From Calidifontibacillus erzurumensis (lineage in GTDB: Bacteria > Bacillota > Bacilli > Bacillales > Bacillaceae_J), in the NCBI RefSeq assembly GCF_013303125.1, contig NZ_JABTTE010000007.1:56828-120827 (forward strand): DNA of 64,000 nt, read 5' to 3'. Below are positions 30,124 through 39,550 of the stretch, piece after piece (within the stretch, counting starts at the first letter, position 1; the number at the start of each line of letters is the position of its first letter). Made by a program: the position numbers and the translations under genes. The notes below the pieces were generated by a model. That model made no database searches, was not told where the DNA came from, and saw only the letters and a program-made list of their open reading frames with translations.

Positions 30124-31527
30124 TTAAACAAGACCGAAAAATCTAGCTAGACTTGCTGTTAGGAAAGTTACTAGACAAGCGATCGATGTTGGAATTAAAA
30201 AAGCAAGAAACGCCCATTTCATACTTTTTGTCTCATGATAAATGTTTACGAGTGTCGTCCCGCAAGGAAAGTGAAGTAGAGAAAATAACATCATATTTAA
30301 CGCAGTCAGCCAAGTCCAACCTTGACTTGCAAATATTTGTTTAATTTCTACTAAACTTTCAATTTCCAGTAAAGCACCTTGAGATAAATATCCCATTAAC
30401 AAAATCGGAACTACAATTTCATTGGCAGGCAATCCGATAATAAATGCTGCCAAAATAAACCCGTCTAAACCGAGCATATTACCAAATGGATCTAAGAAAT
30501 TTACAAAATACATTAAAAGGGAGGTATCGCCAATATAAATATTGGCTAGGAGCCAAGTGATGATTGATGCTGGAGCTGCAACCATGACAGCTCTTTTTAA
30601 AACATAAAAAGATTTATCAAGACTTGCCCGAATGACAGTATTCCAAATTTTAGGACGACGATATGGTGGTAGTTCCAGCGTGTAATGGGAAGGGATGCCA
30701 CGCAATATTGTTTTTGATAAAATCCAAGAAACAAATAAAGTGACTGTTGTTCCGAACAAAACAAGGACAATGACAGTTAGTGCTGTTATGAACGTTGCCA
30801 TGCCCCCGACAAACGAGGAAGCCATGTATAAGGAAGCTATTAAAATTAATGTTGGCCATCGGCCGTTGCATGGAACAAAATTATTAGTTAAAATGGCAAG
30901 CATTCGTTCACGGGGAGATTCGATAATTCTTGTCGACATGATCGCAGCTGCATTACAGCCAAATCCCATTGCCATCGTTAAACTTTGTTTTCCATGTGCC
31001 CCGACCTGTTTAAAAAGTCGGTCAAGATTAAAAGCTACTCTTGGCAAATATCCATAGTTTTCAAGCAAAGCAAACATCGGAAAGAAAATTGCCATCGGCG
31101 GGAGCATGACGCTGACAACCCATGCCGTGCCTCGAAATAAACCTAATATGAATATACCATGCATCCAATCGGGTGCATTGAATGCCGTAAACAATGATGT
31201 TAATTGCAGTTCTAACCAAGAAAAACCTTCTGCAAGCATACTGGAAGGAATATTTGCCCCGGCAATAGTAATCCAAAAAACGACGGCCAAGATGGATAAC
31301 ATAATAGGGAAGCCCCAAATTGGGGATGTGAATATGGCATCAAGTTTTTCAGTTTTCAATTTATTTGGATCTTTATAAGACACTACTTTCTCACAAATGC
31401 TTGCACTTTGATTAAAAATGGATTCTACTATTTCCTCGCGAATTTTCGTTTGATCTTGAACCAATGTTTGTGCATAATTCGCAAGATGATTCAATGAATC
31501 AGAAGGTAAATGTAAATTTTGCCTCAT
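30124..31527 (-). CDS. feoB: FeoB permease domain encoded as a separate protein
   Basis: The membrane half of the ferrous iron transporter, 467 aa, with a soluble N-terminus then about eight helices. Gate-domain motifs are visible: FGCNAAAIMSTRIIESPRER and VPCNGRWPTLILIA, and later HFPCGTTLVNIYHET. The second motif differs from the common CSARLPVY form. Normally this is fused to the G domain; here it starts at its own ATG 29 bases before the end of the upstream G-domain gene, in another frame, with its own AAGGAGGG ten bases upstream. That looks like a natural split, not a recent frameshift. Confidence 0.9.
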   Translation of the reverse strand: MRQNLHLPSDSLNHLANYAQTLVQDQTKIREEIVESIFNQSASICEKVVSYKDPNKLKTEKLDAIFTSPIWGFPIMLSILAVVFWITIAGANIPSSMLAEGFSWLELQLTSLFTAFNAPDWMHGIFILGLFRGTAWVVSVMLPPMAIFFPMFALLENYGYLPRVAFNLDRLFKQVGAHGKQSLTMAMGFGCNAAAIMSTRIIESPRERMLAILTNNFVPCNGRWPTLILIASLYMASSFVGGMATFITALTVIVLVLFGTTVTLFVSWILSKTILRGIPSHYTLELPPYRRPKIWNTVIRASLDKSFYVLKRAVMVAAPASIITWLLANIYIGDTSLLMYFVNFLDPFGNMLGLDGFILAAFIIGLPANEIVVPILLMGYLSQGALLEIESLVEIKQIFASQGWTWLTALNMMLFSLLHFPCGTTLVNIYHETKSMKWAFLAFLIPTSIACLVTFLTASLARFFGLV

Positions 31528-32227
31528 GATCGTTTTGACCCTCCTTAAGTTTGTGGGAAAGATGAGACGTTAACCGTTCAACCAAGTCTTTATTGCCATC
31601 CAATAGTTGGACTGCAAGCCATCTAGATGGAAGGTGATTGCCTACAATCTTTTTAATCATTGGTTCAATTTGAGAGATTTTCATTTCCAATTCGGGAGAA
31701 TAGTTGATGCTATAAAATTTTGTAACGATCTTTCCATGGACAAATTTATGAATTGTATTTAATAAATGATCAAATCCTTGCTTGTTTCTTGCAGAAACTT
31801 TTATGACCGGAACTTTTAACTCATCAGCCAATGCTTTATCATTAATCGAAATACCTTTTCTTTCGGCTTCGTCAATTAAATTAATACAGACGATGACTTT
31901 ATTTGTTATTTCTAAAATTTGTAATAAAATATTTAAATTTCTTTCCAATGCAGTTGCATCTAGCACAACAATTGTTACATCCGGCTTTTTAAAAAGGATG
32001 AAATCCCTAGCAACTTCTTCATCGGAAGAAGTAGCATATAACGAGTATGTGCCGGGCAAATCAATAATTTCGTAATTGTCATTTAAAAATTTGAAAGAGC
32101 CTTTCGCAATTTCAACTGTTTTCCCAGCCCAATTTCCTGTATGTTGTTTTAACCCTGTAAGGGCATTAAAAAGGGTGCTTTTTCCTGTGTTCGGATTTCC
32201 AGCTAAAGCAATTTTATATGTGGTCAT
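31499..32227 (-). CDS. feoB: FeoB GTPase domain encoded as a separate protein
   Basis: The cytoplasmic GTPase half of FeoB, 242 aa. G1 is GNPNTGKST, G3 DLPGTYSL and G4 NLID, followed by the helical guanine-dissociation-inhibitor region. The frame stops after FTFTF, overlapping the permease gene. I chose the ATG at 32227, preceded by GAGGAGAAAAG; it overlaps feoA by 14 bases. The longer frame from 32254 would overlap feoA more and lacks support. Confidence 0.92.
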   Translation of the reverse strand: MTTYKIALAGNPNTGKSTLFNALTGLKQHTGNWAGKTVEIAKGSFKFLNDNYEIIDLPGTYSLYATSSDEEVARDFILFKKPDVTIVVLDATALERNLNILLQILEITNKVIVCINLIDEAERKGISINDKALADELKVPVIKVSARNKQGFDHLLNTIHKFVHGKIVTKFYSINYSPELEMKISQIEPMIKKIVGNHLPSRWLAVQLLDGNKDLVERLTSHLSHKLKEGQNDHEAKFTFTF

Positions 32228-32477
32228 TTCTTTTCTCCTCGCATTTAGTAACAAATATTTTCGAACTCTCCTCTTGTCTAAGTGCGATTATTGTCCCTTT
32301 CACTCGGTACGCAACTGGATCGCCTAAAGGACTTTTTTGCAAAACGTCTACTTTTGCTCCTTTAACAAAACCTAAATCTAACAATCGGCGCCGCAGAACC
32401 CCTTCAACAGCTATTTCTATAACTTCAACATTATCTCCGCTTGTGCATTTTGAAAGCGGAATACTGTATCTACCCAT
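32214..32477 (-). CDS. feoA: ferrous iron transport protein FeoA
   Basis: Small SH3-like cytoplasmic partner of FeoB, 87 aa. Family motifs include RRLLDLGFVKGAKVDVLQ and GDPVAYRVKGTIIALRQEE. GGAGGC precedes the ATG. It is the first gene of a three-gene feoA, feoB-G, feoB-permease operon with overlapping genes. Confidence 0.94.
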   Translation of the reverse strand: MGRYSIPLSKCTSGDNVEVIEIAVEGVLRRRLLDLGFVKGAKVDVLQKSPLGDPVAYRVKGTIIALRQEESSKIFVTKCEEKRNDHI

Positions 32478-32546
32478 AAAAATTAGCCTCCAACAAAATA
32501 GTTAAACTAACGCTAAAAAGTTTCCTTAAGGAAAAAACTTTAGATT

Positions 32547-32575
32547 ATTGTATGCAATTTTTTAAAAAAAGTAAA
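32547..32575 (-). promoter_or_regulatory. feo operon promoter
   Basis: On the reverse strand TTTACT and TACAAT are spaced by 17 bp, about 70 bp before feoA. I looked for a Fur box around it and saw none convincing. Confidence 0.6.
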
Positions 32576-32611
32576 TCATTTTGTTTTTTAAAGTTATGAC
32601 ACTCACCTTAG

Positions 32612-32641
32612 TTGACAATCGGGAATAACTGTTCTTACAAT
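32612..32641 (+). promoter_or_regulatory. folC promoter
   Basis: Perfect TTGACA at 32612-32617 and TACAAT at 32636-32641 with an 18-bp spacer, about 95 bp before folC. It is back to back with the feo promoter. Confidence 0.65.
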
Positions 32642-32737
32642 TGTGGATGGAATGATATGATACTTTTTGGTGAAAATTGTTGTAAAAAACGGAATTAATA
32701 GATTGCAATATGTTGTTTTATAAGGAGATGTATTTAT

Positions 32738-34042
32738 ATGACTGCTGAGTTTAACGAAGCAACCCAATGGCTGCACAATCGTCTACGCTTTGGAATAAAG
32801 CCTGGTTTAGAGCGGATGAATTATATGCTTTCAAAACTTGGCCATCCGGAAAGAAGATTAAAAACTATTCACGTGGCTGGTACAAATGGAAAAGGTTCAA
32901 CAGTTACTTTTATGCGTCACGTGTTGCAAGAAGCGGGTTATGTAGTAGGCACTTTTACTTCTCCGTATATTGATTGCTTTAATGAACGAATCAGCGTAAA
33001 CGGCGTGCCAATTTCTGATGAAGATTTTGTGGAAGTTGTTAAAAAAGTAAAGCCGATCGTCGAAAAATGTGAACAAACGGAATATGGAGCACCGACAGAG
33101 TTTGAAGTGTTGACTGTTATTGCTATTGAATACTTTGCCAACATTGTTGGGCCAGACATTACAATTATGGAAACAGGATTGGGCGGAAAATTCGATTCAA
33201 CGAATGTCTCTTATCCGCTCCTTACGATTATTACAAATATCGGTCGTGACCATATCGATGTACTTGGAAATACAATTACTGAGATTGCCGAAGAAAAAGC
33301 AGGCATCATAAAATCAGGCGTTCCGGTTATTACCGCAACTGAGATTGAAGAAGCATTGCAAGTCATCGCAAATACTGCAAAAGGAAAATTTGCAAAACTG
33401 TATAGGCTTGGAGAAGAATTTACATATAGCAATGTCTCTATTGAAAATGGAAAAGAAAAATTTACGTTCCAATCCTATTTTAAAAAATATGAAGATCTTG
33501 AAATTACCATGAAGGGTGAACATCAAGTCAAAAACGCAGCAACAGCGCTGATGGCTCTTGAATATTTACGCCTCTATTTTTCTTTTATCATTGAAGAGGA
33601 ACATATCCGAAAAGGTCTTTTAGAAGCAACATGGAAAGGCCGTTTTGAACAAGTTTCCGAACAACCGCCAATTTTTATTGATGGCGCTCATAATCCGGAA
33701 GGCATCAAAGCGTTAGAACAGACGATTAGACGGTATTTTCCGGATAAAAAAATTCATCTGATTGTCTCTGCTATGAAAGACAAACTTTTAGATGAGATGA
33801 TTGAAAAATTAGATAAAATTGCTGAAAAAATTACATTTACGCAATTTGACTATCCTCGTTGTGCCCAAGCCGGCGATTTATGGAATTTATCAACTTCAAA
33901 TAATAAAGGGAAAGAAGAAAACTGGCAAAATGCAATCGAAAAAGAAATAGAAGAAATTTCCAAGCAAGAAGACCGGATTCTTATCATCACAGGTTCGCTT
34001 TATTTTATATCTGAGGTAAGAAAATTTTTATTGCAGAAATAA
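32738..34042 (+). CDS. folC: folylpolyglutamate synthase / dihydrofolate synthase
   Basis: Adds glutamates to folates. The 434-aa product of the Mur-ligase family shows the P-loop HVAGTNGKGSTVTF (about residue 47), the GPDITIMETGLGGKFDSTN segment, NIGRDHIDVLG and the C-terminal IDGAHNPEGIKAL. TAAGGAGAT precedes the ATG. In B. subtilis it is followed by comC; here a large pilus locus follows. Confidence 0.97.
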   Translation: MTAEFNEATQWLHNRLRFGIKPGLERMNYMLSKLGHPERRLKTIHVAGTNGKGSTVTFMRHVLQEAGYVVGTFTSPYIDCFNERISVNGVPISDEDFVEVVKKVKPIVEKCEQTEYGAPTEFEVLTVIAIEYFANIVGPDITIMETGLGGKFDSTNVSYPLLTIITNIGRDHIDVLGNTITEIAEEKAGIIKSGVPVITATEIEEALQVIANTAKGKFAKLYRLGEEFTYSNVSIENGKEKFTFQSYFKKYEDLEITMKGEHQVKNAATALMALEYLRLYFSFIIEEEHIRKGLLEATWKGRFEQVSEQPPIFIDGAHNPEGIKALEQTIRRYFPDKKIHLIVSAMKDKLLDEMIEKLDKIAEKITFTQFDYPRCAQAGDLWNLSTSNNKGKEENWQNAIEKEIEEISKQEDRILIITGSLYFISEVRKFLLQK

Positions 34043-34060
34043 AGAACAATATAATGTTTG

Positions 34061-34108
34061 GCGCTTTTGAATCACTTGATCTACCAAGCGATTTAGAAGC
34101 GCTTTTTT
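34061..34108 (+). terminator. folC terminator
   Basis: GCGCTTTTGAATC (34061-34073) pairs with GATTTAGAAGCGC (34090-34102), one mismatch, then six Ts. Confidence 0.85.
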
Positions 34109-34668
34109 AGTTGCAAACTCCTTCGGTAATTTTAAGTTAAATGTTTGATAAATCTGCACACTTTCATTTTCAGCCTACACCCCAGCATTTTGAAAAGCTA
34201 AAATTTCACTTTGTTGCGTCAAACGTTTGACACCTAGCTACTAACTCCTAAATGCCTATGCCTAGAGTTATTCTTCAAAAAAGAACCGAACAACATATTT
34301 TTGCTTCTAAGATTCCACTAATTTATTGGAAGAACATCGTTCACTTTCCTTCTTTTGTCCTTCTTTTTGACAATACCAAACCTAAAAATTGGATATAGAA
34401 CACTGTTCACTCCAAATATAATGCAACAATAAATTCCTTCTTTATTTATCTGATTTTAGTACAATTATTGTTCAATAGTTACTATTAAGAATAGTAGGTC
34501 AAAATATTGTCGAAAAATTGGCAAGAAAATTCCATAAATATGTCAAATTTTAGTGAAATTTTATGGTATATTTATAGTATAATAGGTTATTAAATTATGG
34601 AATTTTATCCTATTGTTGGATTTTGTGTAAATAAAAATAAAATTTTAACAGAAAATGGGGTAATAAAA
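34109..34668. other. 560-bp intergenic region with palindromes
   Basis: No gene is seen. It holds a perfect palindrome GTCAAACGTTTGAC (34218-34231) and two similar sites, GAACATCGTTCACT (near 34332) and GAACACTGTTCACT (near 34398), each preceded by TTGGA. A TATAAT-like box in TAGTATAATAGG near 34577 may be the promoter of the next gene. Confidence 0.5.
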
Positions 34669-36654
34669 ATGAAGTGGAAAAAAGGCATTATCTTATTTAT
34701 AGTAAGTATTTTCCTATTAAATATGGGGTATTCCACAACTGTTAATGCAGCTTCAAGTAACGCTTCATTAAGTGTTTCTGTGCAGCCTTCAAAGCCAGAT
34801 GGTTACCTTATTGATTTAAATACAGAAGTGGCAACGGCAGATGTTCATGTAAACATTAACCCACAAGGAATTTTAGATTTAGAAAAACGAGAAAAGCCAA
34901 TGGATGTCGTTTTTCTAATAGATGTTACTGGCTCTATGAATAGAGGACTGCTCGGACAATTATTAGGCTTATTATTGGGTATTGACAGCAAGATGGAAAG
35001 AACGAAAAAAGCTGTTGAGCAGATGATTAATAATATAAAAGGGAATGTAATAGATGGTGACCGATTTGCAATGATCCCGTTTAATGAAGCTGACCGTCTA
35101 TTTGCAAAAGAACGGGAAGGAATCCCTTTTAATCCAATCAATCAATCAAAATCACAAGTTCAAGAACATTTAGAAATGGTCAAATCAAAAGTAAAAAGTT
35201 TAAAAGCTGATTACCCTAATTTATTGGAAAAAACAAACCATTATTCTGCTTTGAAACGCGCTGAAGAATTATTTGCAAATAGTAATAATACAAAATATAT
35301 TATTTTATTAACAGATGGGAAAGCAACTGCAGGTCCAGATAAAGTTGTTCGAAACATTGATGGATATTATAAACCACAAGTTTGCTTATTTTGTAAAAAA
35401 TATTATATAAAACAAGATAACACTACAATTTTTAATAATATACTAGGGCTACATACTGAATTTAATTATAACGGATATCCACCTTTAACAACTTTTATCT
35501 ATTCAGAGAAATATAATGTTTACGATTTAGCAACAATGGATTTAGCTAGTACACTAGCAGCCAAAAATGTGAAAATATTTTCTGTTTGGATTGGTAATTG
35601 GACAAATGCGGACAAACAGTATTTAGCCGAGTTGTCTGGTATCACAGGTGCACAGTCTTATACAGCGAAAACGGTAGAAGAAATTAATAATAGTTTGACT
35701 CGCATCGCAGAGGAAATGAATCAATCTGCAATGAAAGATATTCAGTTATCGATCAATTTAAATAATGTATCTTTTCCTGATGGCGGTCATGTAGGAATAC
35801 CAGAAGGGTCCAATGCAATCAAAACCGAAGATGGCAACTTTATTAAAGTGAATTTCCCAGAGGTTGTTTATAAAGCGGGAGCTGGCACTCCAAATCCGTT
35901 TAACAAGTTCTTTACAATGGAGTTTGATAAAGCTGGTACCTATACATTTCATGACGTAACTTTAAGCTATACGAATTTAGCCGGACAAAAACAAGTCCTT
36001 GATGTTTCACCATTAACGATCAAAGTAGTAGACAACCAAAGCTTCGGCTTAAGATTTAAAAATCCGCCATATGCCATAAATGTATATAGAGGCGTCAACA
36101 CTTTGTCTTTAAAAGACGAATTGGAGATTGTTCCACCGCCAGGAGTAAAGGTTGAAGAACTTGACATACCAACGGAATTTACTTGGGCATCATCAAATGA
36201 AAAAATAGGAAAAGTAAGTGACGGTATAGTAACAGCAACTGGTCTTGGTACGATGAAAGTGACAGTGGAAGCAAGGGATAAAAAGGGAAATATTATAAAA
36301 GCTGAAACACCAGTTAAAGTAAATCTAAAAGGGATCAAGTTCAAAAATGCAAGCTATGATTTTATAGATGGAAAAGACATGTTTAAGGAATTGATACCTA
36401 AACCAGATGGTTTCCATATTGATCCCGAAGCTTTTGAATGGTCTATTAATAGAAATGGTTTATTTACAGTTGATGATCAAGGGGTCCTTCATCGTGGTGG
36501 ATTAACAGAATACGGATTTGCTATTTTAACTGTAAAGCTAAAAGATGAGTATAAAATTAACGGTGATCCGATACACCCTGATGACAAAGCTACTACTTTA
36601 ATTAAAGTGAATAAATCAAGTGGTCCACTTCATGATCCGTTGAATGAATGGTAA
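34669..36654 (+). CDS. secreted von Willebrand factor A domain protein 1
   Basis: A 661-aa secreted protein. Residues 1-30 form a Sec signal peptide ending VNA-A. The vWA domain spans about residues 75-350, with metal site residues in FLIDVTGSM (a DxTxS variant of DxSxS) and ILLTDGKAT. An insertion near residue 238 carries VCLFCKKYY. A beta-rich part follows, with a Big2-like domain (about 485-545, FTWASSNEKIGKVSDGIV). It ends at Trp. No LPXTG motif or membrane anchor is visible, so attachment is unclear. The ATG at 34669 starts the signal peptide; the longer frame adds a non-signal leader. It is paralogous to the next gene and neighbours the pilus genes, so an adhesive role is inferred. Confidence 0.85.
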   Translation: MKWKKGIILFIVSIFLLNMGYSTTVNAASSNASLSVSVQPSKPDGYLIDLNTEVATADVHVNINPQGILDLEKREKPMDVVFLIDVTGSMNRGLLGQLLGLLLGIDSKMERTKKAVEQMINNIKGNVIDGDRFAMIPFNEADRLFAKEREGIPFNPINQSKSQVQEHLEMVKSKVKSLKADYPNLLEKTNHYSALKRAEELFANSNNTKYIILLTDGKATAGPDKVVRNIDGYYKPQVCLFCKKYYIKQDNTTIFNNILGLHTEFNYNGYPPLTTFIYSEKYNVYDLATMDLASTLAAKNVKIFSVWIGNWTNADKQYLAELSGITGAQSYTAKTVEEINNSLTRIAEEMNQSAMKDIQLSINLNNVSFPDGGHVGIPEGSNAIKTEDGNFIKVNFPEVVYKAGAGTPNPFNKFFTMEFDKAGTYTFHDVTLSYTNLAGQKQVLDVSPLTIKVVDNQSFGLRFKNPPYAINVYRGVNTLSLKDELEIVPPPGVKVEELDIPTEFTWASSNEKIGKVSDGIVTATGLGTMKVTVEARDKKGNIIKAETPVKVNLKGIKFKNASYDFIDGKDMFKELIPKPDGFHIDPEAFEWSINRNGLFTVDDQGVLHRGGLTEYGFAILTVKLKDEYKINGDPIHPDDKATTLIKVNKSSGPLHDPLNEW

Positions 36655-36710
36655 ATACTTTTAACAATATAACAAACTGCATCTAAATACCTAAATGGTA
36701 ATCTATGGAA

Positions 36711-36748
36711 AAAAGCGCCTTTAGAGTGCCCTAAAGGCGCTTTAAAAT
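36711..36748 (+). terminator. terminator after the first vWA gene
   Basis: AAAAGCGCCTTTAG pairs with CTAAAGGCGCTTT around a six-base loop; the T-run is interrupted. It suggests the two vWA genes are separate transcripts. Confidence 0.7.
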
Positions 36749-36905
36749 TACCTTTTACATTCATAAAAGGAAATTAATGAAATTTTTTTGAAGAAATTTA
36801 ATAATTTCTATGTACCTTTTTTCCTATTTGCATTATTCTTTATAGTAAAGAATATTTATTTTTTTAAGCTAGTGAGAACAGTTTTCAATTAATAGGGGGT
36901 TTCGT

Positions 36906-39257
36906 ATGAAAAAGAAAATTACCAAGCTATTTTTCGCTGTAGTTTTAGCAAGTATTTCAATGTTATATAACTTTACATATGCTATGGCGGAAAATGATAA
37001 AAAAACAGGAGAATTTGAGTTTGTAAGTTTTGAAAAAATTAGTGGTTATGCTGGAGAGCCCGGGCAGGGAAACGGACAAGGCAATACAGTCGACCATATA
37101 GATATATTCATATACCAGAATGGAAACCAAATCGGATCCCCTATCCGTGTAGACCAATTTGAAGAAGTTATTCTTCAAGGAAAAAAACGATACTATTTTA
37201 ATGTGGATATGCAATCAAAGTGGCCGGAGCAATTCAATCCTGCAGTGCCATTTAAACTCATTGGTAAAGTATATAAACAAGCAAATGGAAATTTCCAATA
37301 CGAATTTACAAAGGACAACATAACAATAGATCTTGTAAATACAGCAAGTCTTGATTTCGAGGTAAACCCATCACAGAGAAGCAGTGTCATTAATCCAGAA
37401 ACAGAGGTTGCAATCGTTGATATTAATGCAAAAATCATTCCAAAAGGTATCCTAGGTCAAAACAATCAACGCAATACTCCGATCGATGTTGTTTTTATTT
37501 TTGATACATCAGGTTCAATGGTATTAAATATGGCAACCGGGAAATCTGACAATCAAAAATTTATAAAAGCAAAAGATGGCGCAGTGAGTGCTATTGAAAA
37601 ATTTAAAGAAGCAGCGATTGAAGGTGACAGATTTGCTTTTATACCATTTGCTTTAAATGTCGGCACAGTTATAAATTTTAATACCAATACATCAAAAGCT
37701 GAAATCACGAAACAATTGAATAAAATAAAAGATACTATTAATGGGTTAAAAGCTAATGGTGGAACAAATTATTATGATGCATTTACAAAGGCAAACGAAT
37801 TGCTCGGAAACTCAGACAAACCAAAATATATCATCTTTTTGACAGATGGGCGTCCAGACACTTATGAAGATTATTCAAATGTTAATATTAGCGGCGAATT
37901 TCCAAAATGGGAAGTTGTGACTAAAGAGGTAAAAGTAAAAAGCTGCATTTTAATCCTTTGTACTACAAAAACAAAAACAGAAGTTGTAAGTGAAGGCTGG
38001 TCAACGAAAAAATATTCAGTAAATAATGCAAATGTTAAATTGCAAAAAGAGAAGAATGATGTCATTTTTAAATTTAATGGTGAGAAATATTTATTTGGAA
38101 AAGGCGATCTTGATTATGCATATGCACGAGTAGCAGCTTCTCATTTAGCTTCAAAGGGAATAAAGTTGTATTCCATCGGCTTTGGTTCTGATGGCGATGT
38201 TGATATGAATTTCTTAAGTGAACTATCAAATTTAACAGGTGGAAATGCCCAAAAGGGTGAAAAAGCAGATATAAGTTCTATTTACGAAAATTTATCAAAT
38301 ACGATTAGTAAAGCGTCTATAAGAAATATTAAAGTTTTAGTAAGTATTAACGATTATATTGGAAAAGTGATGATAAATAGCGGTGCTGTAATGGATGACA
38401 AAAATCCAGGGTATGTTGCTTTGAATTTTGATGATATTCCATATGAAATTGGTGTTACACCAAAAGAACCAGCGACAAAATCTTTCTCATTAGCATTTTA
38501 TGAACCAGGCGTCTATACATTTAATGATATTAAGCTCGTTTATACTGACCTAAAAAATAATTCTCAGACAGTTTCAGGTGAACCATTTGATGTTACAATT
38601 GTCAAAAATAGCAGTATTGGTATGAAATTTGCTGCAGATTTGTATGAGATCGATGTCGATTCGAACACAGTCCCGACTATAGATCTAACTGAAGAGGTAT
38701 TACCTGAAAACGAAGGCGACGTCCTTCCAGAGGTAATAAATTGGTCTTCATCGAATTCGAATGTTGCAGTTGTGAACAATGGAATTGTAACCCCAAAAGG
38801 GATTGGGGAAGCACAAATAAAAATTCAAGCAACAGATGAAAAAGGGAATCCAATTGAAGCAGCAACAACGGTAAAAATCAATGTAGTTATTGAAGAAATT
38901 TCATTTGATGCTGCAAGTTATTTATATGACGACGAAAAGGATTCAATGGATATGCTTCCGCATGTTATATTTAAACAATCTGCACCAGCTTCTTTCGCAT
39001 TAACAGGAGATCAAAAACGAAATGCATTACAATGGGGTCCGGATCTAGAAGAAAGCAAAGTGATTACAATGAATAACGGAAGAATATCAAGAAAAGGTCA
39101 AGATATTTCAGGATTCCAAATGATAAAAGCTACACTTCGTGAACCGAATCCAAATGATTATTACAAAATTAAACCATCAACAAAAAAAGAAACACAGGCA
39201 TTAATTAAAGTGAACGGAGAAAGTAAGACGATCCAAGAACCAAAGAAACAATGGTAA
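36906..39257 (+). CDS. secreted von Willebrand factor A domain protein 2
   Basis: A 783-aa secreted protein with a signal peptide ending AMA-E (residue 28). An extra N-terminal beta-rich domain of about 130 residues follows, not present in the first protein. The vWA domain spans about 190-470, with a canonical metal site FIFDTSGSM (about residue 198) and IFLTDGRPDT. An insertion near residue 345 has two cysteines (SCILILCTTK) at the place equivalent to CLFC in the paralogue. A Big2-like domain (about 595-665, INWSSSNSNVAVVNNGIV) and a tail ending in Trp follow. AGGGGG precedes the ATG. No anchor is seen. Function is inferred as an adhesin or pilus-associated protein. Confidence 0.85.
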   Translation: MKKKITKLFFAVVLASISMLYNFTYAMAENDKKTGEFEFVSFEKISGYAGEPGQGNGQGNTVDHIDIFIYQNGNQIGSPIRVDQFEEVILQGKKRYYFNVDMQSKWPEQFNPAVPFKLIGKVYKQANGNFQYEFTKDNITIDLVNTASLDFEVNPSQRSSVINPETEVAIVDINAKIIPKGILGQNNQRNTPIDVVFIFDTSGSMVLNMATGKSDNQKFIKAKDGAVSAIEKFKEAAIEGDRFAFIPFALNVGTVINFNTNTSKAEITKQLNKIKDTINGLKANGGTNYYDAFTKANELLGNSDKPKYIIFLTDGRPDTYEDYSNVNISGEFPKWEVVTKEVKVKSCILILCTTKTKTEVVSEGWSTKKYSVNNANVKLQKEKNDVIFKFNGEKYLFGKGDLDYAYARVAASHLASKGIKLYSIGFGSDGDVDMNFLSELSNLTGGNAQKGEKADISSIYENLSNTISKASIRNIKVLVSINDYIGKVMINSGAVMDDKNPGYVALNFDDIPYEIGVTPKEPATKSFSLAFYEPGVYTFNDIKLVYTDLKNNSQTVSGEPFDVTIVKNSSIGMKFAADLYEIDVDSNTVPTIDLTEEVLPENEGDVLPEVINWSSSNSNVAVVNNGIVTPKGIGEAQIKIQATDEKGNPIEAATTVKINVVIEEISFDAASYLYDDEKDSMDMLPHVIFKQSAPASFALTGDQKRNALQWGPDLEESKVITMNNGRISRKGQDISGFQMIKATLREPNPNDYYKIKPSTKKETQALIKVNGESKTIQEPKKQW

Positions 39258-39280
39258 TAAAAAGAGGTTTAACCGGTCGG

Positions 39281-39325
39281 CACCTCAAAAGTTAGAGCAA
39301 TCATTCTAACTTTTGGGGTGTTTTT
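39281..39325 (+). terminator. hairpin terminator, possibly the left end of an IS3-type scar
   Basis: CACCTCAAAAGTTAGA (39281-39296) pairs with TCTAACTTTTGGGGTG (39305-39320) and is followed by five Ts. CAAAAGTTAGA inverted pairs resemble ends of IS3-family elements, and a transposase tail lies 230 bp on. Confidence 0.7.
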
Positions 39326-39550
39326 ATGAAAAAATAAAGCCAAGACTTCATATAAAAGATAAAAGGAAAGCAGGAAATTTTTTTTTTGCTCAAATATTTG
39401 AGATTCCATCTTCAAAAACAATGAAAAATTATAAAGATTTTGGAGAAGAAGGTTTTGAATGGAAAGTAATCGAGGATAATTATGATGCCCACATAAGCAG
39501 TGTTTGTGCTTTTTACGAGGATACAGCGTTCCATATGAATGGGGCATCCT

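Noticed and set aside
29809..30127. Two opposing frames of 89 and 60 codons between mntR and feoB.
   Set aside because: They overlap each other, lack good ribosome binding sites and match no family I know.
30695..31378. Long forward frames opposite the FeoB permease gene.
   Set aside because: They are antisense shadows of a well supported membrane protein gene.
32478..32738. Fur box controlling feoA.
   Set aside because: No sequence close to TGATAATNATTATCA was found in the divergent promoter region.
34320..34413. LexA/SOS boxes in the GAAC..GTTC sites.
   Set aside because: The Bacillus LexA site needs four bases between GAAC and GTTC; these have three and lack the outer C and G.
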